NCBI RefSeq assembly: GCF_020073815.1
Contig: NZ_JAIQZJ010000006.1
Span: 248,001 to 312,000 of the forward strand
Direction of reading: 5' to 3'
Source: Nocardioides mangrovi
GTDB taxonomy: Bacteria > Actinomycetota > Actinomycetes > Propionibacteriales > Nocardioidaceae
Length of the DNA stretch: 64,000 nt
Shown: piece by piece, positions 46,723 through 59,107 of the stretch
Layout: every line of letters starts with the position of its first letter
Numbering within the stretch: position 1 is the first letter of the stretch
Notes under the pieces: model-generated
The model's input: only the letters and a program-made list of their open reading frames with translations
Told to the model about the DNA's origin: nothing
Database searches by the model: none
Program-made: the position numbers and the translations under genes

Positions 46723-49700
46723 ATGCCTGCCGCGACCGAGCTCCCGAGCCCCCGATTCGCCGACCCGGACCGTTGCCCCGACTGCCGGCACCGGCTGCCC
46801 GACGACGACCGCACCCGGTGCGGCTCCTGCGGACTCCCGCTCCTGGGCCAGGCCGCCGCCGACCTTTTCGCCACCCTCCAGGGTGCCGATCGTCTGCTGG
46901 CCCAGCTGCGGCGCCAGGAGCTCGCCCCGGCCCGCGAGTGGGCGCCGCCGTACCCCGTCACCTCGACGCCTCCGTCACCCCCGTCGCTGCCTCCGACCGC
47001 CCGGCGTACGCCGGCGGCGTCCCCCGCTCCCGGCGTCGCCTGGACGGTGCCCGGGGTGCTGCTCGCGCTCGGCGCCCTCTGCCTCCTCGTCGGCGCCGTC
47101 GTCTTCCTCGCCGTGACCTGGGCGCTGCTGGGCGTCGGCGGACGCACCGCCGTCCTCGTCGTCCTCACCGCCCTGGCCGCTGCGGTCACCGGGCTCACCG
47201 CCCGTCGCGGGCTGCGCGGCGCCGCCGAGGCACTGGCCGTCGTGACCGGCGCCTTCCTGGCACTCGACGTCGCCGGCGCCGTCAACGCCGGCTGGTTCGG
47301 CAGCCCCGACCTGCTCACCGCGACCCTCGTCGGGTCACTCGCGGTCGCGACCGCCCTGGCCGCGGGGAACCAGCTCCTCTCCACCACGGCGACCGGCCGG
47401 CTCGTCGCACCGCAGGTGCTCGCCGCCGCCGGCGCGGTGACGGCCACCCTGGCGGCCCTGGGCCGGTTCGACGGCCACCTGACCACCACGGCGGTGGTCG
47501 AGGTCGTCGCGCTGCTCGGCCTGGCCGCGCTGGTGCGGGTCAGCCAGCCGGGGCTGGCCGGCGGGCTCGCCGGCGCCGCGTCGGTCGCCTGGGTCTCGCT
47601 GCTGCTCGACGGCACCGCGCAGCTGGGGCAGCACCTCGACGACGGGACCCTCCCAGTGCCGTGGGCCGTCGTCGCGCCGTACCTCGGCGCCGCCCTCCTG
47701 ACCGCCCTCCTCGTCGCCGTGCCCCTGCCGATCGCTGTCCGCCAGGTCGCCCTCGTCGTCAGCTGCGGCCTGGTCGGGCTCGCGGCCGCCCCGGCGCTCG
47801 TGAGCTCCCCGGACGGGCTGGTGCTCGTCACGACGGGTGGCACCGTCGCCTGCACGATCCTGGCCGCGGCCAGCCCGTGGCGGTGGGCGCGGCAGGCGCT
47901 CGGCGTCTCGGCGGTCGGGTACGCCGCCGTCGGGGTGCTCCCGCCCTTCCTCACGGTCGTCGGTCTCGCCTCGGCCCTGATGCAGGAGCTCTCGAACCAG
48001 CGGCTCTTCCCGACGGGTGTGCTCGCGACCGCGGACCCCGAGCTCGACGGCTTCGTGGTCGGTTCCGGCTGGACGATCCCGGTCGCGGCCGGCTGCGTCG
48101 GCCTGGCGGTCGCCGGCCTGTGGCCGCGGACTCCCCGGCCGTGGACGACGGTCCTGGCGGCGCTGCCGGTCGCCGGGCTGACCCTCCTCTGCTACCTCCC
48201 GTCGCTGCTGCTCGCCGTCGTCCTGTGCGTCGGCCTGGCGACGCTGCACCTCGTCGCGGTCCGTCGTGGCGGCACCTGGTGGGGCGCCGAGGTCGATCTG
48301 CTCGCCGCGTCGGGCTGGGCCCTGCTCGGCGGCTGGCTCGCGACCTACCACCCGGCGCCGGCGTTCGCGGTCGTCGCGGCGTACGTCGTGGTCGCGACCG
48401 TAGGCGCTCTCCGGGGCTCGCGGGTGCTGGCGGCCGCGGGCCCGGTGCTGGTCGCGGCCGCGATGGCCGCCCTGGGGTGGCTGGCGGACTGGGCACCGGA
48501 CCGGGTCGCCTTCGCGGCCGTCGCCGTCGTCTGCGCGCACGGCCTGGCCGTCGGGGTGGTCGGGCGGCTGCGGCGTACGGCGGACGCACCCGTGCGGCTC
48601 TGCGGCTACGCCGTGGCACTGCCGACGGCGCTCCTCGCCGGCCTGGTCAGCTCCTCGGGCGACGCCGATGCCAGCGTCGACCGGATGGTGGCCACTTTGG
48701 TGATCACCGGCGGCGCGACCGCCGCGGTCGCGATCCTCGAGCGCCGCCGCGAGGCGGCCTGGCTCGCAGCGGGTCTCCAGCTCGGTGCGCTCTGGCTGCG
48801 GCTGGTCGAGACCGACGTGGCGACGGCCGAGGCCTACTCGCTGCCGCTGGCCGGGGTGCTCCTGGCGTTCGGTGCCTGGACCCTGTGGCGCGACCCGGAG
48901 ACCGGCTCGATGGCGACGTTGCTCCCCGGCCTCGGGGCGGCCTTCGTCCCGACCCTGGTGCTCGCGGCCGGCCATCCGGTCAGCCCGAGGGCACTGCTCC
49001 TCGCTGCCGGCTGCGCCGTGGCGATCACGTGGGGTGCCGGGTGGCGGCTGCGCGCGCCGCTGGCCGCCGGTGCGGTCACCGGTGCGGCGCTGGCCGTCGT
49101 CGAGCTGGCGCCGTACCACGACGCCGTCCCGCGCTGGCTCGTCCTCGGCACGGCCGGCCTGGTCCTGCTGGGCGCCGGCGTGCGCTGGGAGGCCCTCGCC
49201 ACCCCCGGGCGAACACCGGACAGACCGGGTCCGTCAATAAGCCGACGGTCAGCAGTAGCGCACGCAGCGGTCGCCGCGGACGAAGCCGTAGAGCGCCAGG
49301 CCGGCGCGTTCGGCCAGCTGCACGGACAGCGACGTGGGGGCGCCGACGGCGACGAGGGAGCCGGTGCCGACGGCGACGGCCTTCTGGACGAGCTCGAAGC
49401 CGGCGCGGCCGCTGACCACCAGGCAGGCGTCGGCGGGGGAGGAGCCGGTGAGGACCCGGGCGCCGGTGACCTTGTCGACGGCGTTGTGCCGGCCGACGTC
49501 CTCGCGGACCACCAGCAGCTCGCCGTCCGCGGTGGCGAGGCCGGCCGCGTGGACGCCGCCGGTGCGGGCGAAGACCGACTGCTGCTCGCGGAGCAGGTCC
49601 GGCAGCGAGCGCACCACCTCGGGGGAGGGCAAGGGCCCGGACCAGGTCTCGACGGCGGTCGGCGTCTCCAGGGCCGCGTCGACGCTGTCCTTGCCGCAGA

Positions 49701-50081
49701 CCCCGCACGCCGACGAGCCCGCCGAGAGGCCCGTGTGCCGGTGTCCCGGGTCGCGCGCCGGGGGAGCGGCCAGGGTCACCGTGACGACGTTGAACTCCTG
49801 CAGCGGGGTGAGGTCCGCGTCCGTGCAGTAGGCGACGCCCGCGATCCGGTCGGGCGTGGCGAGCCCCTCGTGCACCAGCCACCCGGCCGCGAGCTCGAAG
49901 TCGTGGCCCGGCGTCCGCATCGTCACCCACACCCGGCGCGCGGGCGCGCCCGGCCACGCGAGCCGGATCTCCAGCGGTTCCTCGGTCGCGAGCCGGTCCT
50001 CGTGATGACGCTCGCCGTCGCCGGTGAGCTCGTGCACGCGGGTCCGGACCGTGGGCCCGGGACGGCGCGCACGCTCGAGCG

Positions 50082-50097
<16 letters not shown>
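46723..50097 (+). CDS. Large multi-pass membrane protein; 3' part doubtful
   Basis: The N-terminus carries a zinc ribbon (CPDC...CGSC, about residues 11-32), then a proline-rich linker and roughly 20 or more hydrophobic helices up to about 49190 (GLVLLGAGVRWEALA). The only in-frame stop is at 50097, but from about 49200 the frame is a low-complexity, Gly/Arg/Ala-rich antisense copy of fdhD and unlikely to be real protein. A +1 shift in the CCCCC run at 49202-49206 would end it at TAA 49238-49240. So the coding part I believe ends near 49240. ATG 46723 is preferred to ATG 46687. Function unknown; actinobacteria have many such large zinc-ribbon membrane proteins. Confidence 0.6.
49249..50085 (-). 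CDS. fdhD: Formate dehydrogenase accessory sulfurtransferase FdhD
   Basis: 278 aa. It moves sulfur from a cysteine desulfurase to the molybdenum cofactor of formate dehydrogenase. The conserved cysteine motif is SSACGVCGKDS. GGVHAAGLA, REDVGRHNAVDKV and VSGRAGFELVQKA are family signatures. No formate dehydrogenase is in the window. The start overlaps the PepN stop by 4 nt (ATGA), so it is expressed with pepN. Confidence 0.95.
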
Positions 50098-52526
<2,429 letters not shown>

Positions 52527-52672
52527 GCGGCAACACTATGTCGCGACTCGGTAACGGTGAGTGCGGGGATGCCACGGCGGCGGGCGCGCTCCCATACTCT
52601 CTGCGCGGCGCAACCGGCGACCTCGCTCGCGCGTCATACCGGGCACCACTCACGACCTCGGGGGAGAACCGA

Positions 52673-54469
52673 ATGTCCCGTTCCATGCCACGCGCCCGCG
52701 CGCTCGCCTCACTGACCGCCGTCCTCGGCCTCGGCCTCGCCGCCGTCGCCGCGGTCGGCACCGCCACCCCAGCCGTCTCGGCCGACCCGGCCGGCGACTG
52801 CGCCACGCCGTTCCCGGAGGCCGACCTCGCCGCCGGCGACGCCGTCACCGGGCTGACCGTCACCCAGGGCACCACGCCGGAGAGCTTCACCGGTGAGGTC
52901 CTCGGCATCCTCGACGACGGGATCGCGCCCGACGTCGACATGATCATGGTCCGGCTGAGCTCGCCGGCGATCGCGGAGGCCGGCATCTGGGAGGGCATGT
53001 CGGGCTCGCCGGTCTACGCCGCCGACGGCCGCCTCATCGGCGCCGTCTCCTACGGCCTGGCCTACGGCCACTCGCCGGTCGCCGGCGTGACGCCGTACGA
53101 GTCGATGGACGACTACCTCGCCGACACCGACGCGGCCGCGTCGAAGGTCGCCGTCGGCAGGACCGCGGCCCGCCAGATCGCCCGGCGGACCTCCGTCACG
53201 GCCGCCCAGGCCAGCGAGGGCTTCAGCCAGCTCCCGATGCGGATGGGCGTCTCGGGCGTCGGCGCGCGGCGCCTCGCCGCGGTCACGTCGCACGCCGCCG
53301 GTCACCGCTGGCTCGCGCGCGACACCTACGCGGTCGGCAGCGCCGGCCGTGCCGCGACGAGCGCCTCCGACATCGTGGCGGGCGGCAACCTCGCCGCGTC
53401 GTACATGTACGGCGACGTGACCATGGCCGGGGTCGGCACCGTGACCTCGGTGTGCGGCGACCGCGTCGTCGGCTTCGGCCACCCGATGGACCTCCGCGGT
53501 GAGACCAGTCTGGCGCTGCACCCCGCGGACACGATCTACATCCAGGACGACCTGGTCACCAGCTTCAAGATCGCCAACCTGGGTGAGCCGGTCGGCACGA
53601 TCACCGACGACCGCACCACCGGGATCACCGGCACCCTCGGCACCCTGCCGCACACCGTCACGGTCAGCTCCACGCTCACCTACGGCGACCGCACCCGCAC
53701 GGGTGTCACCCACGTCGCGCTCGACAGCGCTGACGCGCTGGCGTCGGGCATCTTCTACGAGCTGATCTACAACCACCAGGCGGTCGTCGACGGACCGGTC
53801 AGGGGCACCGAGGACCTCGCCTGGACGATCACCGGCACCGACGCCGACGGTGCGCCGTTCGAGCTGAGCTCCTCCGACCTCTACGCGTCGAACGGCGACC
53901 TGACCTGGCGGATCGGCTTCGGGGTGGGCGACTTCGTCTACTCGCTCGCCAAGGTGCCGGGCATCTCGATCGACACCATCTCGACGACCTCCGAGCTCAC
54001 CGACGACGTCTCGACCAAGCGGGTCGGCTCGATCGAGGTCAAGCAGGACGGTGAGTGGACGAAGGTCTCGCAGCGTCACCCGGGCATGCTCAGCACGGGC
54101 AAGCACGACGCCCGGGTCTCGCTCTCCGCGGGCGGCGAGCAGACGACCTTCCCCTTCGAGGTCACCATCCCGCAGCGCTTCTCGGGCCGGCTCGGCCTCT
54201 TCGAGGTCGTCGGCGGCAGCAACGTCTCGATCGGTCGCCTCCCGAAGGACCTCGACAAGATCAAGGAGGCGCTGGCCGACAAGGTGCGCGCCGACGAGAT
54301 GCTCGTCCTGCTCCGCTCGGGCCCGAAGCTGCACCACGGCGGCCACTCCTCCTCGGCCACGACCGTGCGCGGCCGCTCGGCGAGCGGCAAGCGCTACGTC
54401 ACGCAGGTGATCGGCCCGGTCGACTCGGTGGTGAAGGGCTACTCCGCCGGTCTGATGTACGTCGGCTGA
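52673..54469 (+). CDS. Secreted SpoIVB-type (S55) peptidase-like protein
   Basis: 598 aa. Signal peptide about residues 1-36 (cleavage near AVSA). The S55 domain carries GMSGSPVYAADGRLIGAVSY with the probable nucleophile Ser, and VCGDRVVGFGHPMDLRG, a second family hallmark. The C-terminal half is a beta-rich region of unknown role. SpoIVB acts in Bacillus sporulation, but this organism type does not make endospores, so the role must differ. ATG 52673 has GGGGGAG about 7 nt upstream; TACTCT near 52594 may be the -10. Confidence 0.85.
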   Translation: MSRSMPRARALASLTAVLGLGLAAVAAVGTATPAVSADPAGDCATPFPEADLAAGDAVTGLTVTQGTTPESFTGEVLGILDDGIAPDVDMIMVRLSSPAIAEAGIWEGMSGSPVYAADGRLIGAVSYGLAYGHSPVAGVTPYESMDDYLADTDAAASKVAVGRTAARQIARRTSVTAAQASEGFSQLPMRMGVSGVGARRLAAVTSHAAGHRWLARDTYAVGSAGRAATSASDIVAGGNLAASYMYGDVTMAGVGTVTSVCGDRVVGFGHPMDLRGETSLALHPADTIYIQDDLVTSFKIANLGEPVGTITDDRTTGITGTLGTLPHTVTVSSTLTYGDRTRTGVTHVALDSADALASGIFYELIYNHQAVVDGPVRGTEDLAWTITGTDADGAPFELSSSDLYASNGDLTWRIGFGVGDFVYSLAKVPGISIDTISTTSELTDDVSTKRVGSIEVKQDGEWTKVSQRHPGMLSTGKHDARVSLSAGGEQTTFPFEVTIPQRFSGRLGLFEVVGGSNVSIGRLPKDLDKIKEALADKVRADEMLVLLRSGPKLHHGGHSSSATTVRGRSASGKRYVTQVIGPVDSVVKGYSAGLMYVG

Positions 54470-54486
54470 CCGACTCTCGCACCGAC

Positions 54487-54526
54487 CCGTCACGGGGCCA
54501 CGCGCACTATCGTGGCCCCGTGACGG
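54487..54526. promoter_or_regulatory. 16-bp perfect inverted repeat spanning a start codon
   Basis: CCGTCACGGGGCCACG (54487-54502) and its exact complement (54511-54526) flank an 8-nt loop CGCACTAT. The right arm contains GTG 54520, the start of the aminotransferase. The loop holds CACTAT, a possible -10. It could be the terminator of the S55 gene, an operator, or an RNA hairpin hiding the start codon. Confidence 0.75.
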
Positions 54527-56229
54527 ACGGCAAGCAGCAGCTCCTCGCGCTGATCCGGGAGTCCGTGATCGGCGAGGACCACGTGATGGAGACGCCGTAC
54601 GGCGCCCGCCGGGTGACCTACGCCGACTACACCGCGTCGGGCCGGGCGCTGACCTTCCTCGAGGACTTCATCCGCGACCAGGTGCTGCCCGGCTACGCCA
54701 ACACGCACACCGAGTCCAGCGGCACCGGCCTGCAGACCACCCGGCTGCGCGAGGAGGCCCGCGCGATCATCCGCGAGGCCGTCGGCGGCGACGACGACAC
54801 CGTCGTGCTCTTCGCCGGGTCGGGCTGCACCGGCGCGATCGCCAAGCTGATCGGCGTCCTGGGGCTGCGCGTCCCGTCGGTGCTCGACGATGCGCACGCC
54901 CTCACCGAGCACATCCCACCGGCCCAGCGCCCGGTGGTCTTCATCGGTCCCTACGAGCACCACTCCAACGAGATCCCGTGGCGTGAGTCGATCGCCGACG
55001 TCGTGACGATCCGTCAGGACGCCGACGGCGGCGTCGACCAGGACGACCTGCGGGTGCAGCTGGAGAAGTACGCCGAGCGGCCGCTGAAGATCGGCTCGTT
55101 CTCGGCGGCCTCCAACGTCACGGGCATCGTCTCCGACACCGCCGGCATCGCCACCCTGCTCCACGAGCACGGGGCGCTGAGCTTCTGGGACTTCGCCGCG
55201 GCCGCGCCGTACGTCGACATCGTGATGGGCGCGGTGCCGGACCGGCCGCTGTCCTACAAGGACGCGGTCTTCATCTCGCCGCACAAGTTCATCGGCGGCC
55301 CGTCGACGCCCGGGGTGCTGGTCGCCCGCCGCTCGCTCTTCGCCAACCGGGTGCCCGACGTGCCGGGCGGCGGCACGGTCGCCTACGTCAACGACGACGA
55401 CCACCGCTACCTCGACGACGTCACCCACCGCGAGGAGGGCGGCACCCCCGCGATCATCGAGTCGATCCGTGCCGGCCTCGTCTTCCAGCTCAAGGAGGCG
55501 GTCGGGGTCGCGACCATCCGCGAGCAGGAGGAGCGGCACCTCCGGCGCGCGGTCACGGCCTGGCGCGACGACCCGGCGATCGAGCTGCTCGGCAACCTCG
55601 ACGCCGACCGGCTGTCGATCGTCTCCTTCATCCTGCGCTCGCCGTCGGGGCGCTACCTGCACCACAACTACGTCGTCGCGCTGCTCAACGACCTCTTCGG
55701 CATCCAGTCCCGCGGCGGCTGCTCGTGTGCCGGCCCCTACGGCCACCGCCTGCTCGGGATCGACCTCGAGAGGTCGCACGAGTTCGAGCGCGAGATCACC
55801 GGCGGCTGCGAGGGCATCAAGCCGGGCTGGGTGCGGATCAACTTCAACTACTTCGTCTCGGACGCCGTCGTCGACTACCTCGTCGAGGCGGTCCGGCTGG
55901 TCGCCCACGACGGCTGGCGGCTGCTCGGCGACTACCACTTCGAGCCGGCGTCCGGACTGTGGCGCCACCGCGACGGCGTGGTCACGCCACCGCTGTCGCT
56001 GCGTGACATCTCCTACGCCGGCGGCCGGGCCTCGATGCCCAGCACCACGGCGACCGGGGGAGAGGAGCTCCTCGTCGCGCACCTCCGCGACGGAGCCGCG
56101 ATCCTGGCCGCGGCCGAGGGGCCGGACCTCTCCGGCCACCCCGGCAACGTCAGCGCCGACTTCGAGCACCTCCGATGGTTTGACCTGCCCGCGTCGAGCC
56201 TGCTCGACGCGGCTCAGCCGAGCGGGTAG
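54520..56229 (+). CDS. Class V aminotransferase-family PLP enzyme
   Basis: 569 aa, longer than typical NifS/SufS proteins (about 400). The PLP lysine is Lys256 in FISPHKFIGGPSTPGVLV. ANTHTESSGTG near the start and SRGGCSCAGPYGHRLLG, with a Cys pair at the usual cysteine-desulfurase position, are present. The last 100 residues are an extension with no known domain. It could be a desulfurase-like or lyase enzyme. GTG 54520 lies inside the inverted repeat at 54487-54526; the frame is open upstream but only antisense-like. Confidence 0.85.
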   Translation: MTDGKQQLLALIRESVIGEDHVMETPYGARRVTYADYTASGRALTFLEDFIRDQVLPGYANTHTESSGTGLQTTRLREEARAIIREAVGGDDDTVVLFAGSGCTGAIAKLIGVLGLRVPSVLDDAHALTEHIPPAQRPVVFIGPYEHHSNEIPWRESIADVVTIRQDADGGVDQDDLRVQLEKYAERPLKIGSFSAASNVTGIVSDTAGIATLLHEHGALSFWDFAAAAPYVDIVMGAVPDRPLSYKDAVFISPHKFIGGPSTPGVLVARRSLFANRVPDVPGGGTVAYVNDDDHRYLDDVTHREEGGTPAIIESIRAGLVFQLKEAVGVATIREQEERHLRRAVTAWRDDPAIELLGNLDADRLSIVSFILRSPSGRYLHHNYVVALLNDLFGIQSRGGCSCAGPYGHRLLGIDLERSHEFEREITGGCEGIKPGWVRINFNYFVSDAVVDYLVEAVRLVAHDGWRLLGDYHFEPASGLWRHRDGVVTPPLSLRDISYAGGRASMPSTTATGGEELLVAHLRDGAAILAAAEGPDLSGHPGNVSADFEHLRWFDLPASSLLDAAQPSG

Positions 56230-56264
56230 CCGAGCCGGACCTCGGGGGCAGTCATGCCGGCGGA

Positions 56265-57260
56265 TCAGACCCGGACGAGCATCTTCCCGGTGTTGTCGCC
56301 GCGGTGCAGGCCGAGGAAGGCGTCGACGGCGTTGTCCAGGCCGTCGACGACGGTCTCGCGCCACTGCAGCTGCCCGGCGGCGGCCCAGGCGCCGGCGGTG
56401 CGGTAGAACTCCGAGGTCACGTCGCTGTGGTCGGTGACGATGAAGCCGCGCAGGGTCAGCCGCTTGCTCACCACCATCATCAGGTTGCGCGGGCCGGGGA
56501 CGGGCGCGTCGGCGTTGTAGTCGGCGATGGCGCCGCACGCGGCGATCCGGCCGAAGTCGGCCATCGCGAAGATCGCCGCCTCGAGGTGGTCGCCGCCGAC
56601 GTTGTCGAAGTAGACGTCCACGGGGGCGTGCTCGCGCAGCTGCCGGCCGATCGGGGCCGCCTTGTAGTCGAGCGCGACGTCGAAGCCCAGCTCGTCGGTC
56701 AGCCAGGCGCACTTCTCCGGCCCGCCGGCCGAGCCGATCACGGTCTTGGCGCCGAGCAGCCGCGCCATCTGGCCCGCCGCGGAGCCGACCGCGCCGGCCG
56801 CGCCCGAGACGAGGACGGTGTCGCCCTCGCGGACCTCGGCGATCCGGGTCAGGCCGACGTACGCCGTCATCCCGGGCATGCCGAGCGCGCCGAGGTAGGC
56901 GGAGGCCGGCACCGCCGAGACGTCGATGCGGCGTACGCCGCGCGCCGGGAGGAGTGCGTGGCTGCGCCAACCCGCCTGGTGCAGCACGGTGTCGCCGGGC
57001 TTCAGGTCGTCCGAACCCGAGGAGACGACCTCGCCGACGGCGCCACCGTCCATGGGCGCGTCGAGCGCGAACGGCGGCACGTAGGACTTCACGTCGTTCA
57101 TCCGGCCCCGCATGTAGGGGTCGACGGAGAGGAAGGTGTTGCGGACGAGCACCTCGCCGGGCCCGGGATCGGGGAGGTCGACCTCGACGGTGCGGAAGTT
57201 GTCCTGGGTCGGCCATCCGTGCGGCCGAGACGCCAGGTGGATCTCGTGGGCGGTCGTCAT
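56265..57260 (-). CDS. Zinc-free MDR oxidoreductase (CurA/PTGR type)
   Basis: 331 aa NADPH-dependent alkenal/one reductase. LSVDPYMRGRMND is the family mark near residue 45. The nucleotide-binding motif is VSGAAGAVGSAAGQMARLLGA (about 150-170), and VDVYFDNVGGDHLEAA lies downstream. No zinc-binding Cys set. It reduces conjugated double bonds of aldehydes or ketones. ATG 57260. Confidence 0.92.
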   Translation of the reverse strand: MTTAHEIHLASRPHGWPTQDNFRTVEVDLPDPGPGEVLVRNTFLSVDPYMRGRMNDVKSYVPPFALDAPMDGGAVGEVVSSGSDDLKPGDTVLHQAGWRSHALLPARGVRRIDVSAVPASAYLGALGMPGMTAYVGLTRIAEVREGDTVLVSGAAGAVGSAAGQMARLLGAKTVIGSAGGPEKCAWLTDELGFDVALDYKAAPIGRQLREHAPVDVYFDNVGGDHLEAAIFAMADFGRIAACGAIADYNADAPVPGPRNLMMVVSKRLTLRGFIVTDHSDVTSEFYRTAGAWAAAGQLQWRETVVDGLDNAVDAFLGLHRGDNTGKMLVRV

Positions 57261-57327
57261 GACCGCGATGCTGCCAGCCGGGTGGTGGCCGGCAGCACCG
57301 CGGGGGTAGCCACGACGGTGCGGCTGG

Positions 57328-57612
57328 CTAGCCCTGGACGGCCAGCGCGAACTCGACCTTGCCGCTGGCGTCCACGGCGGCGTCGAGGATCTTGTCGTCG
57401 AGCAGCTCGGCGGCAGCTGGATCGAGGTAGACGGTCGCGCCGCCCTGCTCGACGACCTGGTCGCCCGGCTCTCCCTGGGCCGCGGCGGTGACCTCGAAGG
57501 CCGGCTGCGGGGAGTCGTCGGAGGTGATCCGCAAACCGGCGGTGTCGGTCAGGCCGGGCTGCGAGGTGATCTCGTTGACGATGGCGCTTGCGTTCTCGGT
57601 GAGGCTGAGCAT
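57328..57612 (-). CDS. HesB/IscA-fold protein without cysteines
   Basis: 94 aa with the Fe-S biosynthesis (HesB-like) fold pattern: LTENASAIVNEITSQPG, TAGLRITSDDSPQ, VYLDPAAAELLDDKILDA. The whole protein has no Cys, so the three cluster-binding cysteines of IscA are missing. It may bind something else or act as a scaffold. ATG 57612 has AAAGGG upstream. Divergent from OsmC with a 110-nt gap. Confidence 0.75.
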   Translation of the reverse strand: MLSLTENASAIVNEITSQPGLTDTAGLRITSDDSPQPAFEVTAAAQGEPGDQVVEQGGATVYLDPAAAELLDDKILDAAVDASGKVEFALAVQG

Positions 57613-57722
57613 GATGCCCTTTCCGATGGCGTGTGCGGTCTCCTCGACCCTTGCCGATGTGCTCCGACGAGACAAGGCCGGGGCCGATCCCGGGCGTGTC
57701 GCCGGTCTGGCACCATGCCCTC

Positions 57723-58157
57723 ATGACGCAGGCAGCGCACGCGGACGGACACCGCCGGATCGACCTGACGAAGATCGGCGAGGGGCGGTTCAAGGCCACC
57801 AACGCACGGGGCGGCGTGCTGCCCGTCGGGTCCGGTGACGACCCCGACTTCACACCGGTGGAGCTGCTGCTCGCGGCGATCGCCGGGTGCAGCTCGATCG
57901 ACGTCGACCTGATCACCGGCAAGCGCGCCGGGGCGACGTCCTTCGACGTGGTGTCCGAGGCCACGAAGATCCGCGACGACCAGGGCAACCGGCTCGTCGA
58001 CCTCCGGCTCACCTTCGAGGTCCGCTTCCCCGAGGGCGAGGACGGCGACCGCGCCCGCGAGGCGCTGCCGCGCTCGATCGCGCAGTCCCGCGACCGGCTC
58101 TGCATCGTCGGCCGCACCGTCCAGGTCGGCGCCCCGATCGAGTACGTCGAGGCCTAG
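57723..58157 (+). CDS. OsmC-family peroxidase-like protein
   Basis: 144 aa. The two conserved redox cysteines are in AAIAGCSSIDVD and DRLCIVGRTV, as in OsmC/Ohr thiol peroxidases. DFTPVELLLAA is a family signature. It probably removes organic peroxides. ATG 57723 follows CACCAT by 6 nt. About 60 nt upstream of the SDR gene. Confidence 0.88.
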   Translation: MTQAAHADGHRRIDLTKIGEGRFKATNARGGVLPVGSGDDPDFTPVELLLAAIAGCSSIDVDLITGKRAGATSFDVVSEATKIRDDQGNRLVDLRLTFEVRFPEGEDGDRAREALPRSIAQSRDRLCIVGRTVQVGAPIEYVEA

Positions 58158-58219
58158 GCCATGGCTCTCGATCTGGGCGGCGCGCAGCAGGCCATCGCCT
58201 CGAGAGGCAGGGCCTAGCG

Positions 58220-59098
58220 GTGGCGAAGAGCGCGCGCTGGGACGCCGTGCCGCGGCAGGACGGGCGCCGCTTCGTCGTCACCGGCGCGAGCAGCGGGCTC
58301 GGCCTCGAGACTGCCCGGGTCCTGGCGCGGCAGGGCGCGGAGGTCGTGCTCGCCGTCCGTGACCCCCGGAAGGGGGAGGCCGCCGCCCGCGGGATGACCG
58401 GGAAGGTCGAGGTCCAGCGCCTCGACGTCGCCGACCTGACCTCGGTCCGCGAGTTCGCCGCGCAGGTCGGGCCGGTGGACGTGCTGGTCAACAACGCCGG
58501 CGTGCTCGCCGTCCCCTACGCGCTGACCGCCGACGGGTTCGAGACGCACCTGGCCACCAACCACCTCGGCCACTTCGCGCTCGCCAACCTGATGCTGCCG
58601 ACCATCTCCGACCGCGTGGTCGTGATCTCCTCGCGCGCGGCGCACAGCGGCGTGATCGACCTCGACGACCTCGACTGGCAGCGGCGCGACTACCAGCCCT
58701 TCGCGGCGTACGCCGCCTCCAAGCTGGCCGGGATGCTCTTCCTCGCCGAGCTCCAGCGCCGGCTGACCGCCGCCGGCTCGACGTTGCGGGCCACCGGAGC
58801 GCACCCCGGGTCGACCGCAACCGCGATCACGGGTGCCACGGGCAGCCGGTGGAAGACGTGGGTCGGCCACTGGGGGCACCGCCTCACCGGGATGTCCGTC
58901 GCGCAGGGCGCCCTGACCAGCCTCTACGCCGCGACCATGGACGTCCCGGGCAACACCTTCATCGGCCCCGACGGTCTCGGGGAGATGCGGGGCTGGCCGA
59001 CCGCGGTCGGCCGCAGCCCGGCCGCCCTCGACCCGGCCGCCGCGCGGGCGCTGTGGGACCGGTCCGAGGACCTCACCGGAGTCCGCTTCCCGCTCTGA
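58220..59098 (+). CDS. Short-chain dehydrogenase/reductase (retinol-dehydrogenase-like)
   Basis: 292 aa. The NAD(P) motif is GASSGLG (about residues 22-28), with NNAG, a catalytic Ser in VISSRAAHSG and YAASK (Tyr-x3-Lys). The HPGS segment near 200 is typical. It oxidises or reduces an alcohol; substrate unknown. GTG 58220 is the best start. It ends 9 nt before the converging cyclophilin gene. Confidence 0.9.
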   Translation: MAKSARWDAVPRQDGRRFVVTGASSGLGLETARVLARQGAEVVLAVRDPRKGEAAARGMTGKVEVQRLDVADLTSVREFAAQVGPVDVLVNNAGVLAVPYALTADGFETHLATNHLGHFALANLMLPTISDRVVVISSRAAHSGVIDLDDLDWQRRDYQPFAAYAASKLAGMLFLAELQRRLTAAGSTLRATGAHPGSTATAITGATGSRWKTWVGHWGHRLTGMSVAQGALTSLYAATMDVPGNTFIGPDGLGEMRGWPTAVGRSPAALDPAAARALWDRSEDLTGVRFPL

Positions 59099-59107
59099 GG
59101 CCCGGGG

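Noticed and set aside
42854..49415. Long plus-strand frames opposite sbcC and sbcD (to 45646, and 45297-49415)
   Set aside because: SbcC and SbcD have all their motifs on the minus strand; the plus-strand products have none and are His/Arg/Gly-rich.
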